From: Methanosarcina siciliae T4/M
Lineage (GTDB): Archaea > Halobacteriota > Methanosarcinia > Methanosarcinales > Methanosarcinaceae
Length of the DNA stretch: 64,000 nt
Direction of reading: 5' to 3'
NCBI RefSeq assembly: GCF_000970085.1
Contig: NZ_CP009506.1
Span: 1,798,001-1,862,000 of the forward strand
The position numbers and the translations under genes were made by a program. Below, in pieces: positions 1 to 9,190 of the stretch. Position 1 is the stretch's first letter. Each line of letters opens with the position of its first letter. The notes below the pieces were generated by a model. That model was not told where the DNA came from and ran no database searches. It worked only from the letters and a program-made list of their open reading frames with translations.

Positions 1-1
1 A

Positions 2-259
2 GAATCTCTCAGGACTTTTCTGGAGGAAAAGGGCTTTTGCGAAGCCTGGAACCGGGATCCTTCCCTCGAATCGGCTGATATCGCTTTTGCTGACGGCCCT
101 ACCCTTCAGCTTTTAAAAGCAAAGGGATGTTGTAAAACCGGCATCGAAATCGCCCTTCCGGAAGAAGGCTATATCCACCTAATTCCTAAAACATATCTGG
201 GAGTTTCGGGTTCTCTCCTCCTCCTTGAGGAAATCGTTAACGGACTGCGTTCCAAATGA
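2..259 (+). CDS. Nitrogenase component 1-like protein, C-terminal fragment
   Basis: The window opens inside a reading frame that runs 85 codons to a TGA. The translated tail contains IELALPEEGY-like and IPKTYLGVSGSLLLLEEIVN segments. The last of these matches the conserved C-terminal helix of nitrogenase component 1-type proteins (NifD/K/E/N and the related CfbD), where a Y-x-G-x-x-G stretch is followed by a leucine-rich helix and IVN. The ligand-binding part lies outside the window, so the paralogue (NifN/NifE-like, or the F430 enzyme CfbD) cannot be decided. The start is missing because of the window edge, not because of damage. Confidence 0.6.
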   Translation, partial: ESLRTFLEEKGFCEAWNRDPSLESADIAFADGPTLQLLKAKGCCKTGIEIALPEEGYIHLIPKTYLGVSGSLLLLEEIVNGLRSK

Positions 260-1218
260 ACATCCATTTGAAGGGCAGGAAAGAGAAGAAATGAACGAGA
301 TTGAAGCGTGCGAGGAAAAAGATAGTGTAAGTTCTGGTAAAGCAATGAATAAACATTGATCCACTTTTTCTAAAATCAGAACTTACACGCTTTTCTGCCT
401 TTCAGGCAATTTTTCCCTTAAATTTCAGCGGATGTGTTACTAGCATCAAAAAATATATTTTTTGTACATTTTGCATTTCGACCCCCCCTCAAAAAAACCA
501 ACTTAATTTTTTTATTCATAAAGTTTATTGCTAATTATACCTATACTCATCCATTTAAGAATAATTTTGAAAAATTTTAGCAAATCTTGTTTTATTTTTC
601 AGTAGATCCCTTAAATTTAGACTTGGTTTTTTAGAACTATGTAGAATTCAAGTCAAACTCATCAAACTTATTGATTATGTGTTCGCAACGGATTAAATAA
701 GTTGAATCAGTTGTTGAAAAATTCATCATATTTTTAAGAGGGGGGTCGAAATGTAAAATACATCAATGTTTTTCCGAAAAATCGTATTTTCCTGTTACTA
801 ACTGTCTTTCAATATTTTCTTTTCATTAGTGCAAATCTATCTGTTTTCGATACAAACTCGTTGCAGGGCTTGCAAAGAGCTGATAGGTAAGTATTATTTT
901 TGATTAGCGATGTTTGCTGACTATGATTGTAATAATTCGTTGGCTGAATACTATGGACACTAAAACAAGGATTGAACCTTACGAAAATTTATATACAAAT
1001 TCAACTATCGATAAACAATAACAAGTTGTCATAATAGTGTGTGGGATTGATTGTTGAATGAAGTAAGAAGCGTTGGTGGATTAGCTATTTCTTTTAAATG
1101 TTTCTGCATTCTTAATTTTTAGGAAATATATGAACGGTAAAGGTATTTGTGATAAACATAATAACTTAGTCAAGCTACATCCTAACCTGGATCGTCTTTT
1201 TCGAGTTCTTGTATTTCC
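260..1218. other. AT-rich intergenic region
   Basis: About 960 bases without a convincing gene. It contains the inverted-repeat element listed at 465-763. Several AT-rich stretches could be archaeal promoters, but nothing in them decides a transcript. No RNA gene was recognised. Confidence 0.6.
465..763. repeat. Inverted-repeat element, MITE-like, about 300 bp
   Basis: The left arm at 465-490 contains GCATTTCGACCCCCCCTC. The right arm at 738-763 contains GAGGGGGGTCGAAATGTAAA in reverse complement. The arms match over about 23 of 26 bases and enclose about 245 bases of AT-rich sequence with no gene. This is the form of a miniature inverted-repeat transposable element or an IS deletion derivative. 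No transposase in the window has matching ends and no target duplication is obvious. Confidence 0.5.
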
Positions 1219-1908
1219 CTAGAGTAAGATATTATAAATTTCATCTAAACCTTTACAATAGTTTTGATAATTGTGAGTGTTCTCTTTTCTTACCAATATT
1301 GCTTTGATTCCTGCATTTCTCGCCCCTTCAACATCTGCAGTATAACTGTCACCAATCATTGTTACGTCACTGGTATCTTCAAGTTTGTCAAGCACCCTCC
1401 TGTATATTTGGAGATTTGGTTTTTCATAGCCTAAATGTGCCGATGAATATACTTGACTGAAATATTTACTTATTCTCAAATCTCTTACCAAATGGGATAA
1501 TTCAGGTACATGGTTTGAAACTATTATATTTTCATAACTTTCATCTATTTCTCGTTCTAAACAAGGAATTGTATCATCATAAAGATGCCATTTTGTAATA
1601 TCCAAATATTTCATTTTTATTTGACTTGCAATTTCAGTTGATAATATCTCATTAATCCCAAATTCATGTATTATTTTTGAGAAATGCAACGTCATATAAT
1701 CCCACCATTGGATGCCACCAAAAAATTCTTCATGAGATATTTCCGGGGTATGCCAAGGAAAGCCCGTGATAAGATGTGTTTTAATATCTTCAAGTTCAAC
1801 GCTATGATATCCATATTCTTGTAATAGGAAATATATTGTCTGCCCCCACATTCCATCCCGATAAGCTAAAGTATTATCAAAATCCCACAGCAGATATTTT
1901 TTTTGCAT
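1219..1908 (-). CDS. HAD-superfamily hydrolase
   Basis: A 229-residue haloacid-dehalogenase-type phosphohydrolase. Motif I is DFDNTLAY near residues 8-15 (nucleophile Asp and DxD-like spacing). Motif II is IVSNH, motif III is the Lys in YEKPNLQIY, and motif IV is GDSYTADVEGARNAG. The arrangement is that of phosphoglycolate phosphatase/pyrophosphatase-like subfamilies, and the substrate cannot be read. The frame is open further upstream, but the ATG at 1908 is preferred because motif I follows directly, as in the family, and AAGG lies about 8 bases upstream. The upstream extension would run into the insertion-sequence end at 1975-1990. The IS sits only 66 bp from this start, so the native promoter may be displaced. 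Confidence 0.85.
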   Translation of the reverse strand: MQKKYLLWDFDNTLAYRDGMWGQTIYFLLQEYGYHSVELEDIKTHLITGFPWHTPEISHEEFFGGIQWWDYMTLHFSKIIHEFGINEILSTEIASQIKMKYLDITKWHLYDDTIPCLEREIDESYENIIVSNHVPELSHLVRDLRISKYFSQVYSSAHLGYEKPNLQIYRRVLDKLEDTSDVTMIGDSYTADVEGARNAGIKAILVRKENTHNYQNYCKGLDEIYNILL

Positions 1909-1974
1909 TATGATACCTTTTTTGTTTTCTATAATGTGGTTGGAAAATAAGTATATTAGCATAATAATACACAG

Positions 1975-3785
1975 TTGAGGTTTTGCCATTTACCTTTGAA
2001 TTACTTCTTTTTTCCAAAAAAAATCAAAAGAGATTATTTTGTAAAAATATTACTTATTTATCTTTAAAATCTAATTTCAAAGTAGATAATAAGGATTATA
2101 CCTAATTAAGACTATTTTAAGTTACCAATCCAAAAATAAACCGTAAAAAGGTATAACCCATGATAAAAATTGTTGGTAAGGGATATAAGTATTTTTTGCT
2201 TCAATTGAGTGACTTTTTAGAGATTACAAAAACAATAGTCGTAAGCTTGAAGAGTGTTGAAGGCAGGAAAAAATATGAAAAGATATTTGGAAGAAAATTC
2301 GAAGACAAAAAGGATAATTCAAGAATCCTTACTATTCACATTAACCAGTTAACACTTACAAACTTTATAGGAGATCTTTTCGAAAAAACAATATGTTTAG
2401 CCACTTTCAAGGATCATTTTCTTTCTAAAAATTCAAAATTTAAAATAATACTCCTAGGGAGTGATAAAAAGAATAAGAAAAAAGCGGAAAACAGTAGACT
2501 TTGTGTCAGATCTATATCTCAAAGAGTACTTTCCGACTTCTTTGAAGACATGATAAATGTCCTTAAAAGGAAAATTAATATCCCTTACAGGGTTAAACCT
2601 TTAATTGTGAAGAGTAAGGACTATATGGAAAATGTCCTTCCCTGGAATCAAATACTCGCTTTTCAAAATCTTAAAAAATTTAGAGGATATTTGAGGAACA
2701 TTTTTGAACTAAACCCTTCACTTGATTCATATTTCACAAATCTTCAGGTTTCATTGGGATATACACCTCAACTTGAAGTATTGGCTTTTAATAACATTTT
2801 CAAGTTAGAAGTATCAAGGTGCAAACTTGGATATTCTAATCTTGAATCATTTATCAGAGATTACAATCAGAACCAAGCTCTAAGGAACGAATTAAAAATC
2901 AAAAGCGGAGAAAAAATCACTCTTTCTTCTTATCGACGAAACCTAAAAATGATTTATCCTTATCTGGACAAATATGCAGAATTATTGATCCAAGAATGTA
3001 AAAATCTTAACCTTATTGGTAACAAAATCTGGATTTGGGATCGAAGATTTTTTGAGTGTAATTGCAGTGGTTTGAAAAATAAAGAGACTGGACAGCTTTC
3101 CGATCCAGATGCTGGACATTATGTCAAAAAAACAGGCAAATATAGTGTATTATCAGGAACAGGATACACTGATACATGTATTGTTGATAGCTGGTGGGGT
3201 TTGCCTGTTTATTGGGATGCAGTAAACGCTAGTAAAAATGACAACACTATATTTCAGGATACAATAAACCAGTGTATGAAATCAGCAACAGAAAAACCGG
3301 TTTTTGTGATCGCGGATGCAGGACCGGATAGTCATCTTTCCAATGAAACCGTAATTGAGAAGGGGATTATTCCAATCATAGCTGCAAGAGCTAATAGTGT
3401 TGGAAATATATTAAAAACAGAAAAGGGAACCCATTTCAGAGCACAATACATTCCAAGAATTTATCATAAATTACTTGGAAAATTATACAATATCAGAACC
3501 ACTGTTGAAAGGAAAAACTCAAACGATGTCGTTGGATACAATAGATCAAAAACACCGACAAGAGGGAGTTTATGGGCCAAAACTTATGTGTCGATAAGTA
3601 ATATTGCCGCGTTACTTACGGCACTTACGGCTTTTGAGGTTGGAAGACATGACCTGATAAGAGCGCCAGGAGCTTTTAGAAGGTTGAATGTCTGAGCAAG
3701 TAAAAGTAATTTGTTCTTAAAAAAGGGAATTTAATGCTCTTAATTTAATTTTAAAGCATTAATAGAGAAATTGGCAAAACCTCAA
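1975..3785. mobile_element. Complete insertion sequence with 14-bp terminal inverted repeats
   Basis: The ends are TTGAGGTTTTGCCATT at 1975-1990 and its inverted partner TTGGCAAAACCTCAA at 3771-3785, identical over 14 bases. They enclose one long transposase gene with an uninterrupted frame, so the element looks intact and about 1.81 kb long. No convincing target-site duplication is visible (left flank ACACAG, right flank GTATTC). A 16-base copy of the left end occurs alone at 36363-36378. Confidence 0.85.
2160..3695 (+). CDS. DDE transposase
   Basis: 511 residues, the only gene of the insertion sequence at 1975-3785. The C-terminal half has the pattern of a DDE/RNase H-fold transposase: WIWDRRFFE (first Asp), VFVIADAGPDSH (second Asp) and TTVERKNSNDVVGYNRSK (Glu with the Arg/Lys-rich segment usual in IS4-like families). 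The N-terminal 200 residues are Lys-rich, consistent with DNA binding. I place it in the IS4-like DDE group and do not assign the IS family name. The frame is undamaged. Confidence 0.85.
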   Translation: MIKIVGKGYKYFLLQLSDFLEITKTIVVSLKSVEGRKKYEKIFGRKFEDKKDNSRILTIHINQLTLTNFIGDLFEKTICLATFKDHFLSKNSKFKIILLGSDKKNKKKAENSRLCVRSISQRVLSDFFEDMINVLKRKINIPYRVKPLIVKSKDYMENVLPWNQILAFQNLKKFRGYLRNIFELNPSLDSYFTNLQVSLGYTPQLEVLAFNNIFKLEVSRCKLGYSNLESFIRDYNQNQALRNELKIKSGEKITLSSYRRNLKMIYPYLDKYAELLIQECKNLNLIGNKIWIWDRRFFECNCSGLKNKETGQLSDPDAGHYVKKTGKYSVLSGTGYTDTCIVDSWWGLPVYWDAVNASKNDNTIFQDTINQCMKSATEKPVFVIADAGPDSHLSNETVIEKGIIPIIAARANSVGNILKTEKGTHFRAQYIPRIYHKLLGKLYNIRTTVERKNSNDVVGYNRSKTPTRGSLWAKTYVSISNIAALLTALTAFEVGRHDLIRAPGAFRRLNV

Positions 3786-3913
3786 GTATTCGAATTCGGA
3801 ATATTGCTCGGTGAGTTTTCAAGCCAGTATTTTCAGCTACTCTCTCTTTCCGGATACACTCCCTTTCCACACTCTCTTTCCGGACACTCTTCCCGCCTGG
3901 CTGCTTAAACTAG

Positions 3914-4582
3914 TCATTTTTTCACATTTCTGCAAACAACAACTTCGACTGGCAGCCCCCAGCTGCTAAAATCGGCTGTGTCCAGGATATGAAAACTGGC
4001 TTCTTCCAGCATTTCCCTGACAAAAATGGGCCTGCAGTCAATATAATTCGGAAAAATTCTGTGAGCCCATTCATAGAGCTTCAACATTGGAGTGGGATCA
4101 TGTTTCTGTTTCATGGCTACAACACAGAGTCTTCCGTCTTTTTTAAGCACTCGCTGGCATTCCTTCAAAACCAGAGGGATTTCAGGAGTGTCAAAAAGCT
4201 CAAGTGTGAAGCTCATAAAAATCGCGTTAAAAGAAGAGCCTGGAAAAGGGAGACTAAGGGCGTCCCCACTTATCAGCTGCACCCATTTTGAAAATCCTGC
4301 TTTTTCTACTTTCAATCGGGTGATTTCACACATTTTATTAGAAATGTCAATTCCATAGATTCTTCCGGAATTTCCGACAGCTCTGGCGAGTTTGAGGATA
4401 CCCTGACCTGTCCCGAAGCCGATTTCAAGTATTACTTCTCCGGGAGCAGCCTGCACCTTATGAAGTCCGGTATCTATGAACTCTCCCTCAAAGGGGCTGA
4501 CAAATAAATCATACCATTTGCCCAACCGGTCATAACTGCTTTTAGCTGCCTTTTTTGAGCGAGTAACTCTGCTTACATCCAT
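3914..4582 (-). CDS. Class I SAM-dependent methyltransferase
   Basis: 222 residues. Motif I is VILEIGFGTGQGILKLAR (about residues 49-66), followed by the acidic IYGIDIS strand, the GDALSLPF motif and the SFTLELFDTPEIPLVLKE post-I region typical of UbiE/Methyltransf_11 proteins. These bind S-adenosylmethionine; the acceptor cannot be predicted. It starts at the first ATG after a stop and reads as a complete protein. It lies between the insertion sequence and a frameshifted protease gene, with no sign of an operon. The 70 bases 3' of it hold imperfect direct repeats of CTCTCTTTCCGGA. Confidence 0.85.
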   Translation of the reverse strand: MDVSRVTRSKKAAKSSYDRLGKWYDLFVSPFEGEFIDTGLHKVQAAPGEVILEIGFGTGQGILKLARAVGNSGRIYGIDISNKMCEITRLKVEKAGFSKWVQLISGDALSLPFPGSSFNAIFMSFTLELFDTPEIPLVLKECQRVLKKDGRLCVVAMKQKHDPTPMLKLYEWAHRIFPNYIDCRPIFVREMLEEASFHILDTADFSSWGLPVEVVVCRNVKK

Positions 4583-4699
4583 TCAAGAGCCTTCCATTCC
4601 TGTCCTTTTTACAGTCCCTGTCCTCTTCCAGTTTCTGTCTTTCTTCCAGTTCCTGCCCTTACTTGCCTTGGATGAAAGTTTATTCCACGGGAGGGGACT
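4583..4699. repeat. Pyrimidine-rich degenerate tandem repeat
   Basis: The gap between the methyltransferase and the broken protease is made of imperfect copies of TTCCAGTTCCTGTCC and TTTACAGTCCCTGTCC on the plus strand. It probably arose by slippage. No function is visible. Confidence 0.4.
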
Positions 4700-5505
4700 T
4701 TATTCCACGTATTCCACATTCCTTTTCACAGGCCGGAAGAGTTTCATGAACTCGTGCACATCTTCGGGAAAATCCGTGCTTACGGGAAGCCCCAGTTCTT
4801 TAGCCTCTGCGGATGAGAGGGGAGTGCTGTGGATCATTTCTCCACTTACCAGCTTTTCAACCACGTCATCGAGTCTTCTTTTCCCTTCAGGCCCTGCCTC
4901 TACCTTGCCTTCAAGGAGTTCTTTTGCGACATTCCGGGTAAGCTTGAGGGCTTTTCTGGAGATATCGCTCATTACAAGAGTGGTGTCTTCTGCTTTTTCT
5001 TTCTTCGTTTCTGCAGCATAGATCCAGGAAGGAGCGGGGTAAGTACGCGAAGGAAATCTCCTATCTGTGGCTCTATGGGCCCAATAATCGCATCCTTATC
5101 CATCACGATTTCGTCAGCTGCAAGGGCGATTATTGTGCCACCTGACATCGAGTAGTGAGGGATGATAACCCTGGTCTTTTTGGGGTGCTTCCTGAGAGCG
5201 CGGGCAATCTGAATGCTGGCATGGAGCTGGCCTCCGGGGGTGTGCAGGATGAGTTCAAGAGGGTAGTCTTTGTACCGCCTTATCCAGCGCAAAATCTGTT
5301 CGGCATCCTCTTCGTCTATATACTGGTAAGCAGGCATTCCGAAAAGAGAGATCGCTTCTCGCCTGTGAATCATCGTGAGCACTTTATAGGCATGGTTTTT
5401 TTCCATAGCTTTTATTTTTGCCATACGCTGCATCCGAATTCTTTTGAGTTGCGACTGCGGATAGATTACAGCGTACAGGAAGAAAAGTATGAAAAAAAGA
5501 GACAT
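4700..5505 (-). pseudogene. SDH-type Clp-fold membrane serine protease, broken by one frameshift
   Basis: Two adjoining frames make one protein of about 268 residues. The first (from 5505) has a hydrophobic N-terminal anchor, LELILHTPGGQLHAS and HYSMSGGTIIALAADEIVMD (oxyanion loop and nucleophile Ser of the SDH_sah/ClpP-like fold), then GPIEPQIGDF. After that the frame becomes nonsense (LRVLTPLL). Shifting by one base gives PSRTYPAPSWIY and continues into MSDISRKALKLTRNVAKELL to the stop at 4700. A GG pair at 5052-5053, where GGG would keep frame, explains the break. The frame is open above the ATG at 5505 (FDVSTISFWDL), so the true start may be a few codons upstream. Either a real recent pseudogene or a homopolymer sequencing error. 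Confidence 0.75.
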
Positions 5506-5770
5506 TAAATCCCAGAAACTGATTGTCGAAACATCAAAAGTAGCCAGAAAAACTCCCCCTTAACTCCCCCTTAAACCTTCCGCGGGCGCTGCTAAAGTAA
5601 TCAGAATGTGTGATTCAACCCCACGAGCTTAATTATTAATATTGTCCTGCAATCTATTAATTATTAGCCCATTTTAAAGGTTAGAAGAAAGGAATAGAAG
5701 TAAAAACCGGAACAGTTACCATAAACCTGGTTACCATAAACCTATAACCAATGCAGACAAATATTTCCAT

Positions 5771-6861
5771 ATGGCAGCTCCGAAGTACCTGAAACGCTAT
5801 CTTATGGTGCAGGGAAATGAAATGCCTGTCCTTTCCAGGATAACGGAAAGAATTTCGGTTGAATTCGATCCGGAAATGGAGCTTGAAGAACTCAGGGATA
5901 TCCATAAAGCAAGCATCCAGGAATACAGGAAGCTGCAGGAAAGTCTTGATATCGAAGCCATGGAAGCCCTTGCTTATCCGGATATTTCGGACAGGTTGAA
6001 GCTGTATACCGAAAGTTTTCTTGATATCTCTAAAGCCATCTCCTCTCTCATGGACCTCAAAGTTGCAATTGTGAACAGGATGCTTGAAAACTGCACCTGC
6101 TGTGAACGCCGTTGCGAGATTAACAGGAAAGAGGGTGAGAAGGGTTTCTGCCGGCTGACTGATGTTTCACGCTATGCTTCGGAGTTCCTGCACATGGGAG
6201 AGGAGCCCGAACTTGTCCCCTCCCACACGATCTTTTTTACCGGGCTGCGTTCTTTGCCTGCGTCTACTGCCAGAACTGGGACATCTCCACATGCCCGGAA
6301 TGCGGAACCGAAATCGATCCCCGAAAACTCGCAAAGCTTGTTGACTTCCGAAGGCTGCACGGGGCAAAAAACGTAAACTTCGTAACCCCTGCCCCGCACC
6401 CACATACTGTCCTGAAAATCGTGCGGGAAATGTCGTCAAATACGCCGGTTATCTGGAATTCAAACATGTACCACTCAAAAGAAATCGCCGAAATCCTGGA
6501 AGGCGTGGTGGATGTCTACCTCGGAGATTTCAAATACGGCAACAACGCCTGTGCCCTGAAATTTTCAAAGGTGAAAAACTACCTGGAAGTCGTCCGGCCC
6601 AACTTCGAGTTCGCCTACGAAACAGCCGAAATCCTCCTCCGCCACCTCGCCCTCCCAGGCCATATCGAGTGCTGCACAAGGCCGATTGCCGAATGGGTCT
6701 CAGAACACACCCCGCATACCAGGTTCAACCTGATGTTCCAGTACAGGCCCTGCTACCGGGCAATGGAATACCCGGACCTCGGAAGGCATCTGACCCTGGA
6801 AGAACAGACAGATGCGATTGATATCGTGAGAGGGGCAGGGATTGAGGATTTGCTGATCTGA
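5771..6861 (+). pseudogene. Radical SAM protein (COG1313/PflA-like), frameshifted in the Fe-S motif
   Basis: The N-terminal frame (5771 to about 6245) gives a helical region, then CTCCERRCEINRKEGEKGFC and HMGEEPELVPSHTIFFTG. These are the cysteine pair and GEEP segment that precede the radical SAM site in pyruvate-formate-lyase-activase-like COG1313 proteins. Exactly where C-x3-C-x2-C should follow, the frame is lost. The other frame resumes with CVYCQNWDISTCPECGTEID and runs through NSNMYHS and YLGDFKYGNNACALKFS to a stop at 6861. The spacing is off by one lost (or two gained) bases between 6248 and 6262. As written no intact protein is made. The rest of the sequence is well conserved, so the damage is recent or is a read error. 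Confidence 0.75.
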
Positions 6862-7291
6862 AGGTGCAGGAAAAGAGAGAAAGCTCAATTTAAGTTAATA
6901 TTCCCCGATCTATTTTTGATTAGTTCATTGATTTTCAGGCACTTGCTTAATTTATCGCTTCATAGGATATAGAGCTCTCATCAAGCGTGAAGGCGGCCGT
7001 TTTTTATTAAGATCAATTTTAAAACTTTTTATTTTGAAGAAGACTATCACAGTTATTTGCTACTGAAAAACTGTTACTAGTCATGTTTGAAATGTGGAAT
7101 CAGAAAAAATGTACAACTTAAAAGAAATATAAAAAAGAGCAAGAGTTAAAAGGATTAGCGGATATACTTGAACAGTAAATTGTCAATGAATAAAAAATTG
7201 AAGCTAATCAAAGGCAGAGTTAGGGGGTAGAACCCTAACACATTCATAAAAACGGTAGAGTATGAAGGCCAGAAAACCGGAGTTATACGCC
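6862..7291. other. Intergenic region before the ATPase gene
   Basis: AT-rich, with no gene. It holds one copy of the direct repeat at 7131-7212. A GGAG at 7279-7282 serves the ATPase start. Confidence 0.5.
7131..7212 (+). repeat. Direct repeat, copy 1 (partner at 12054-12133)
   Basis: About 80 bases starting AAAAAAGAGCAAGAGTTAAA and ending GAAGCTAATCAAA. It is about 75-80 percent identical to 12054-12133. One frame reads KKEQELKGLADILEQ then stop, so it may be the relic of the end of a gene. The two copies bracket the ATPase/DUF4276/DUF1016 block. Confidence 0.65.
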
Positions 7292-8521
7292 ATGAGTGAA
7301 AGGGAAAGAAAGACGCCGGCACGTATCGAGTATCTGAGGGTGGAGAACTATCGGGCACTGAGCCAGGTTGAATTTAAGAACCTTACACCAATGACAGTGC
7401 TTTTAGGTCCAAACGGCAGTGGAAAGTCTACGGTGTTTGATGTTTTCGCTTTCCTTTCGGAGTGCTTTGAATCAGGACTGCGACGGGCCTGGGATCGTCG
7501 GGGAAGGGCAAAAGAACTCAAGACACGCGGCTGTGAAGGGCCTGTGGTCATAGAGATAAAATACAAAGAACCGGGATTCCCGAAAATAACCTATCATCTG
7601 GCTGTAGACGAACGTAAGGGTTCGCCTGTAGTGGTGGAAGAGTGGCTGCAGTGGAGGCGAGGCACAAGGGGTAAACCCTTCCGATTTATGGAATACCGCG
7701 AAGGAAAAGGCCGTGCAATTAGCGGCGAAAAACCGGATGAGCAGGACAAGCGGGTTGAAATCCCACTCAAATCTCCGGATCTTATTGCGGTAAATGCTCT
7801 GGGACAATTCGCCGACCACCCACGTGTGGCTTCGTTGCGCGATTTTATTACAGGCTGGCATGTATCTTATCTTTCGGTGGATGATACACGTGGCCAGCCG
7901 GAGGCAGGACCACAGGAAAGACTTTCACGCACGGGCGACAACCTTGCCAATGTCATACAGTACCTGGCCGAGCAGCACCCCTCGCGGTTGGAGCATATCT
8001 TCGAAGTATTACGAAACCGCGTCCCTCATGTAGAAAAGGTGCTGGCTGAGGCTATGCCGGATGGCCGCCTCCTGCTCCAGATTAAGGACGCTCCTTTTGA
8101 CCACCCAGTGCTTGCCCGCTTTGCATCTGACGGTACGCTCAAGATGCTGGCCTATCTGGTGTTACTTAATGATCCCGAACCTCCTTCATTCATTGGTATT
8201 GAAGAGCCTGAAAATTTCCTTCACCCGCGCCTGTTACCAGAACTGGCAGAAGAATGCCGTGCAGCCAGTGCCCGCGGACAGTTCCTTGTCACCACTCATT
8301 CACCTTTTTTCGTCAATGCTCTGAGGCCTGAAGAGGTTCGCATACTCTACCGCGATGAACGTGGTTACACCCAGACAGTCCGGGCGGCAGACATCCGGGG
8401 CATCCCGGAATTCATAGAAGCTGGGGCTTCTCTCGGATATCTTTGGCTTGAAGGGCGCTTTGGCTTTGGAGACCCACTGGTAAACCAAGGAGCTCCTTCA
8501 CGCAAAGGTGGAAAGTCATGA
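7292..8521 (+). CDS. AAA family ATPase (AAA_21/OLD-SMC-like), likely defence
   Basis: 409 residues. It opens with IEYLRVENYRALSQVEFKNL, the usual first strand of RecF/SMC-like ATPases. Walker A GPNGSGKST is at about residues 39-47. FASDGTLKMLAYLVLL is signature-like, Walker B FIGIEEPENFLHP is near 300, and the TTHSPFFVN switch is near 333. The start at 7292 is preferred over the in-frame ATG at 7262 because GGAG lies 9 bases upstream. The stop overlaps the next gene's ATG by four bases (ATGA), so the two are translationally coupled. ATPases of this class plus a small TOPRIM-like partner make up several anti-phage systems (OLD, PARIS); that this one acts so is inference. Confidence 0.85.
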   Translation: MSERERKTPARIEYLRVENYRALSQVEFKNLTPMTVLLGPNGSGKSTVFDVFAFLSECFESGLRRAWDRRGRAKELKTRGCEGPVVIEIKYKEPGFPKITYHLAVDERKGSPVVVEEWLQWRRGTRGKPFRFMEYREGKGRAISGEKPDEQDKRVEIPLKSPDLIAVNALGQFADHPRVASLRDFITGWHVSYLSVDDTRGQPEAGPQERLSRTGDNLANVIQYLAEQHPSRLEHIFEVLRNRVPHVEKVLAEAMPDGRLLLQIKDAPFDHPVLARFASDGTLKMLAYLVLLNDPEPPSFIGIEEPENFLHPRLLPELAEECRAASARGQFLVTTHSPFFVNALRPEEVRILYRDERGYTQTVRAADIRGIPEFIEAGASLGYLWLEGRFGFGDPLVNQGAPSRKGGKS

Positions 8522-9129
8522 ATACCGGGCATCTGGAAATTCTGGTTGAAGAACCCTCCATGGAGGCATTTCTCCGAGAATTACTCCCCCGGATGCTCGG
8601 AGATAAAGTGAGCTTTGAGATTTATCCTTTCCAGTGCAAAGATGACCTTCTTTCCAAACTTTCCTCCCGACTGAGGGGCTACTCATCATGGCTTCCGGCA
8701 GACTGGCGTGTAATCGTTGTTGTGGACAGGGACGATGATGACTGCCGAAAACTCAAGCAAAGAATGGATGAAATCGTCCTCCGAGAAGGTCTTCGCACCC
8801 GCTCAAGTGACTCAGCCCACTGGCAGGTGGTAAACCGGATCGCAATCGAAGAACTCGAAGCATGGTATTTCGGGGACTGGAGAGCCGTTAAACGCGCCTA
8901 CCCCAGAGTGAACGCGAATGTCCCACAAAAGGAAGCTTATCACAATCCAGACGCAATTTCCGGCGGCACCTGGGAAGCCTTTGAGCGGCTGATGAAGAAG
9001 GCTGGCTATTTTCAGGGAGGCCTGCGCAAAATAGAAGCTGCACGCCAGCTGGGGCACCAAATCGATTGGCAGCACAATCATTCTCTTAGCTTTCAGTATT
9101 TCAGAGACGCAGTCCTGGAAGTTTTATGA
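8518..9129 (+). CDS. DUF4276 family protein, TOPRIM-like partner of the ATPase
   Basis: 203 residues. The N-terminus carries LVEEPSMEAFLRELLPRML; the EEPS motif is the hallmark of DUF4276. It is followed by VIVVVDRDDDD near residues 68-76. An early conserved Glu followed by a D-x-D cluster is the layout of TOPRIM nuclease folds, so a metal-dependent nuclease role is plausible but not proven. It overlaps the upstream ATPase gene by ATGA and must be co-expressed with it. The frame is complete. Confidence 0.8.
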   Translation: MNTGHLEILVEEPSMEAFLRELLPRMLGDKVSFEIYPFQCKDDLLSKLSSRLRGYSSWLPADWRVIVVVDRDDDDCRKLKQRMDEIVLREGLRTRSSDSAHWQVVNRIAIEELEAWYFGDWRAVKRAYPRVNANVPQKEAYHNPDAISGGTWEAFERLMKKAGYFQGGLRKIEAARQLGHQIDWQHNHSLSFQYFRDAVLEVL

Positions 9130-9190
9130 TATAAGAAGCAGCCGTAAGCAATTGTAAAAATGATTTGTAAAAGCCGTCGGCATTCGCATT

